Source: Gammaproteobacteria bacterium (GTDB lineage: Bacteria > Pseudomonadota > Gammaproteobacteria > Steroidobacterales > Steroidobacteraceae). Taken from it: 64,000 nucleotides of DNA. This document shows, in pieces, positions 61,022 to 64,000 of this stretch (position 1 is its first letter; every line of letters begins with the position of its first letter). The notes under the pieces were generated by a model. It worked only from the letters and a program-made list of their open reading frames with translations, made no database searches and was not told the origin of the DNA. Where the stretch lies: positions 108,643 to 172,642 of the forward strand of contig CANGOP010000005.1 in assembly GCA_947455595.1 (NCBI GenBank), written 5' to 3'. A program made the position numbers and the translations under genes.

Positions 61022-63352
61022 TCAGAGGGACCGGCGGCGCAGGCGCAAGGCGTTGGCGATCACGGAAAGTGAACTGAGCGACATAGCCGCGGCCGCGACC
61101 ATCGGACTTAACACCCAGCCGAGGTAAGGGTAGAGCACCCCGGCGGCCAACGGCACGCCAAGGCCGTTGTAGGCGAAGGCGAGCAGAAGGTTCTGGCGGA
61201 TCGTGCGCAGCGTTGCGCGACTCAAGCGACGCGCTCGCACCAGCGCGCGCAAATCACCGCGCAGGAGCGTGACGCCGGCGGTCTCCATGGCCAGGTCCGT
61301 TCCGGTGCCCATGGCGATGCCGACCGAAGCGGCGGCCAGCGCCGGCGCGTCATTCAGACCATCTCCGAGCATGGCGACCCGTCGGCCGTTGGCCGCGAGG
61401 CGGTGAACAATATCGGCCTTCTCCTCCGGATGCACACCCGCATGCACGTCGTCGATGCGAAGCGTCCTCGCCACCGCGGTGGCCGGACCCCGTGCATCAC
61501 CAGTCAACATCACCACGTGCACGCCGCTCGCCTGCAACTCAGCCACCGCATCAGCAGCCTCCGCCTTGATGGGGTCGGCTATCGCTAACAGCCCCACCGC
61601 ACGGCCATCCACACTCACCGCCACGTGGGTCTGCGTCTCGACTGTCGCCCCCAGACCCCGCGTGTGCAGCGCCTCGAGCAGGTCACTGGCATCCGTGAAG
61701 GACGGCAGCCGACCCAAACGAATGACATGGCCATCCACGATCGCTTGCGCGCCGGCGCCCGGCTCGGCAAGAAAATCTTGCGCCACGGGAATCGTCACGC
61801 CCAGCTGCTGCGCGTGGGTGAGCACGGCACGGGCGAGGGGATGCTCGCTCCACTGTTCGACCGCAGCGGCGCACGCGAGCACCGCGTGTGGCTCCCATCC
61901 GGGCACCGTGATGACCTGCATCACCTGCGGGTGTCCTTCGGTCAGCGTACCGGTCTTATCCACCACCAACGTGTCGATGGCGTCGAGCCGTTGCAGCGCC
62001 TCGGCGTTCCGAAACAGCACACCGGACTGCGCACCGCGTCCCATCGCCACCATGACGGCCATCGGCGTGGCGAGCCCCAGCGCGCAGGGGCAGGCGATGA
62101 CGAGCACCGAGATGGCCGCGACGAGGGCATGCGCGAGGCGCGGCTCGGGACCCCACAGCCACCAGCCGATGAAAGCGAGGAGTGCACACGCGATCACGCC
62201 CGGCACGAACCACCCCGAAACACGATCCGCCAGCGATTGAATCGGTGCCCGAGAGCGCTGCGCTGCGGCGACGGACGCGACGATCCGCGCGACCAAGGTC
62301 TCGCGACCCACGCGCTCGGCCTGCATGAGCAGCGCACCGCGCTCATTCAGGGTCCCCGCGTGCAGAGAATCGCCCGGACCTTTGAGCACCGGTATCGGCT
62401 CACCCGACACCATCGACTCATCGACGCTGCTCGTGCCCTCCAAGACGCATCCGTCGACCGGAATCCGCGTCCCGGGCCGGACGCGAAGGCGATCCCCCAC
62501 CACAACGTCCGACAGGGGCACTTCCTTTTCGTGACCGTCGGTGGTCATCCGGATCGCGGTCGAGGGCGCGAGCGAGAGCAGTTGCCGCAAGGCCGCGCCC
62601 GTGCGCGAGCGCGCCGAGAGTTCTAGCCACTGCCCGAGCAAGACGAGCGCAACGATCGTGGCGGCCGACTCGAAGTATACCGGCGCCTCGCCATGCGCAT
62701 CGAGAAACGTCACCGGCACCGAACGCGGCCACAGCAGCGACCAGAGACTCGCGCCGTACGAGGCGAGCACCCCGAGCGCAATCAGCGTGTACATGTTGAA
62801 GCGGCGCGACACGCAGGATTGGGCACCGCGCACGAGCAGCGGCCAGCCCGCGATCCACACCACAGGCGTTGCCAGCGCACACTGCCCAACGAGCATCAGC
62901 GGCGATGCCGCGCGACGCAGTCCCAGCATCGGCGCCATGGTGAGGACCAGCAGGGGTGCCGTGAGTCCCGCCGCCCAATAAAATCGCCGGCGCATGTCGA
63001 CCTGCTCCGGACTGAGCGCCGCCGCCGCATCGGGCCGCACGGCCTCGAGCGCCATGCCGCAGGCCGGACAGAACCCGGGTCCTGGCTGATGGACCGAGGG
63101 ATGCATCGGGCAGGTGTAGTCACGCTCTGCGTCGGGCGGATCCGACAGCGAGGCCGACACACCGGTCAGATAGTGCTCGGGATCCGCTGCAAACCGGTCA
63201 CGGCAACCGGTATGGCAAAAATGGTAGGTCGATCCGTGCCAGATGAACACGTGACGGGGCGGCTCGGTGGGGACGCGCATGCCGCACACCGGATCGATCG
63301 CGGTGTCGCCGCCTGACGTCGTCGCTTTTGGGGCATCGGATGAGTGGATCAC
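61022..63352 (-). CDS. copA: Copper-translocating P1B-type ATPase with N-terminal YHS and metal-binding modules
   Basis: A 776-residue pump. The N-terminus carries a YHS domain (DPVCGMRVPTEPPRHVFI, then STYHFCHTGCRDRFAADPEHYL) and a heavy-metal-binding motif YTCPMHPSVHQPGPGFCPACG, instead of a CxxC HMA domain. The ATPase core has SGEPIPV, the intramembrane CPC in VIACPCALGLATP (about 422), phosphorylated Asp in VDKTGTLTEG (about 465), SEHPLARA and GDGLNDAPALAAA. CPC with this layout indicates Cu(I) (or Ag) export. GTG 63352 is preferred because GAGGA lies just upstream; ATG 63406 is an alternative without a visible ribosome-binding site. Confidence 0.92.
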   Translation of the reverse strand: MIHSSDAPKATTSGGDTAIDPVCGMRVPTEPPRHVFIWHGSTYHFCHTGCRDRFAADPEHYLTGVSASLSDPPDAERDYTCPMHPSVHQPGPGFCPACGMALEAVRPDAAAALSPEQVDMRRRFYWAAGLTAPLLVLTMAPMLGLRRAASPLMLVGQCALATPVVWIAGWPLLVRGAQSCVSRRFNMYTLIALGVLASYGASLWSLLWPRSVPVTFLDAHGEAPVYFESAATIVALVLLGQWLELSARSRTGAALRQLLSLAPSTAIRMTTDGHEKEVPLSDVVVGDRLRVRPGTRIPVDGCVLEGTSSVDESMVSGEPIPVLKGPGDSLHAGTLNERGALLMQAERVGRETLVARIVASVAAAQRSRAPIQSLADRVSGWFVPGVIACALLAFIGWWLWGPEPRLAHALVAAISVLVIACPCALGLATPMAVMVAMGRGAQSGVLFRNAEALQRLDAIDTLVVDKTGTLTEGHPQVMQVITVPGWEPHAVLACAAAVEQWSEHPLARAVLTHAQQLGVTIPVAQDFLAEPGAGAQAIVDGHVIRLGRLPSFTDASDLLEALHTRGLGATVETQTHVAVSVDGRAVGLLAIADPIKAEAADAVAELQASGVHVVMLTGDARGPATAVARTLRIDDVHAGVHPEEKADIVHRLAANGRRVAMLGDGLNDAPALAAASVGIAMGTGTDLAMETAGVTLLRGDLRALVRARRLSRATLRTIRQNLLLAFAYNGLGVPLAAGVLYPYLGWVLSPMVAAAAMSLSSLSVIANALRLRRRSL

Positions 63353-63509
63353 GACGGTCCTCAGCTTGGACTGGGCATCGAAGGCCCATGCTAGATCGAG
63401 CCACACCGGGCGCCATCCGTATGTCTACCGCCTTCCTCGTCGTCATGACGCCATGCGCGGCGTACCGCCAAGGCTTAGGATGAGGGATCTCTTACAGACG
63501 AGACGGGCC

Positions 63510-64000
63510 ATGCGCCGCACCATCGACTTTCTGCTCAACGACTGGCTCGCGGTCGGTACGCTGACCCAACGCGCCCGCCATGCCGATCACTCGATAGACA
63601 CTTTCACTGCGGTGCTCGACACGTGTGAACGGGTGGCCCGCGAAGTGTTCCAGCCGGTCAACCGCGTGGTGGACGTGGAAGAGCCGCGCATGAAACCGGA
63701 TGGGAGTGTCTGGTTGCCCGACGCGGCCTATGTGACCGCACAGGCGTATCGTGACACCGGCATGATCGCGGCCACGCAGGACGTGGAATACGGCGGGGCC
63801 CAATTGCCGTGTGTGATTGAAGCGGCGGCCAATGCGTTCTTTGCCAAGGCCGGCATCGGCCTCGGTGGCGGCGCCATGCTCACGACGGGGAACGCCAATC
63901 TCATCCTCGCGCACGGCTCCGCGGTACAGAAAGACGTCTTCGCGCGCCACCAGCTGTCGGGACGATGGTCCGGCACCATGTGTCTCTCCGAAACACAGGC
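63510..64000 (+). CDS. Acyl-CoA dehydrogenase, N-terminal part (cut by window edge)
   Basis: The ATG at 63510 opens a frame to the window end, about 163 residues: MRRTIDFLLNDWLAV, then RVAREVFQPVNRVVDVEE, GMIAATQDVEYGGAQLP and SGTMCLSETQA. This is the N-terminal and beginning of the middle domain of an acyl-CoA dehydrogenase in the group with an extended N-terminus (the DmdC / C-terminal-extended type), where MCLSE(P/T)QAG contacts the FAD. The rest lies outside the window. The substrate cannot be told from the part seen. Confidence 0.88.
   Translation, partial: MRRTIDFLLNDWLAVGTLTQRARHADHSIDTFTAVLDTCERVAREVFQPVNRVVDVEEPRMKPDGSVWLPDAAYVTAQAYRDTGMIAATQDVEYGGAQLPCVIEAAANAFFAKAGIGLGGGAMLTTGNANLILAHGSAVQKDVFARHQLSGRWSGTMCLSETQ

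Noticed and set aside
61625..62626. 333-residue plus-strand ORF
   Set aside because: Complement of the copper ATPase core, with no recognisable features of its own.

Overview
The window is a high-GC chromosome segment, densely packed with genes. It most likely comes from a gammaproteobacterium: there is a complete RecBCD operon in the order recC-recB-recD, an assimilatory cysJ-cysI-cysG operon, an RND/MacB-type efflux system and large acyl-CoA and aromatic catabolism repertoires. Placing it in an environmental group such as Nevskiales or Steroidobacteraceae is only inference from gene content. No rRNA, tRNA, CRISPR array or intact insertion sequence was seen.

Layout. 1-3.4 kb is a lower-GC accessory segment: a modular collagen-like surface protein, an IS3-family remnant and a small secreted protein. 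3.5-12.9 kb holds a LysR regulator divergent from malate synthase (aceB), a transporter / dimethylglycine-dehydrogenase-like / EamA-transporter series, and a DHA2 drug-efflux pump with its MarR repressor. 13-20 kb has a bifunctional beta-oxidation enzyme and the sulfite-reduction operon cysJIG. 20.2-26.7 kb carries an AraC regulator divergent from fused isobutyryl-CoA mutase IcmF, followed by SnoaL-like, MaoC and enoyl-CoA hydratase genes for branched or short acyl-CoA metabolism.

26.9-35.8 kb is an aromatic (tyrosine-linked) catabolic region. An IclR regulator is divergent from a tightly packed operon of an atypical MBL-fold protein, FAD monooxygenase, DUF2783 protein, VOC-fold protein and fumarylacetoacetase. 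After a vapBC toxin-antitoxin pair come an L-lactate dehydrogenase-type flavoenzyme and 4-hydroxyphenylpyruvate dioxygenase. The usual homogentisate dioxygenase and maleylacetoacetate isomerase are absent. A perfect inverted repeat array between iclR and the operon is a good operator candidate. 35.8-40.5 kb is a four-gene tripartite efflux operon.

42.2-46.65 kb is the most interesting region. A translationally coupled run encodes a lipoprotein fusing a type-1 copper cupredoxin to a NosD-like beta-helix, two paralogous small membrane proteins, a Tat-exported two-domain multicopper oxidase resembling NirK in its type-1 site, and an SCO1/SenC copper chaperone. It faces an overlapping, convergent NnrU-like membrane protein. 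It looks like a self-contained periplasmic copper redox module of unknown substrate.

46.7-50.6 kb holds a PhzF-type isomerase, an AT-rich divergent promoter region, a secreted M28 peptidase and a secreted protein of unknown function. 50.6-52.2 kb is a small decayed patch: a TraD-like ORF, a conserved hypothetical, and a DUF4143 pseudogene with an amber stop. recD, recB and recC follow, then a Cu+ P-type ATPase with YHS and metal-binding N-terminal modules, and the 5' end of an acyl-CoA dehydrogenase.
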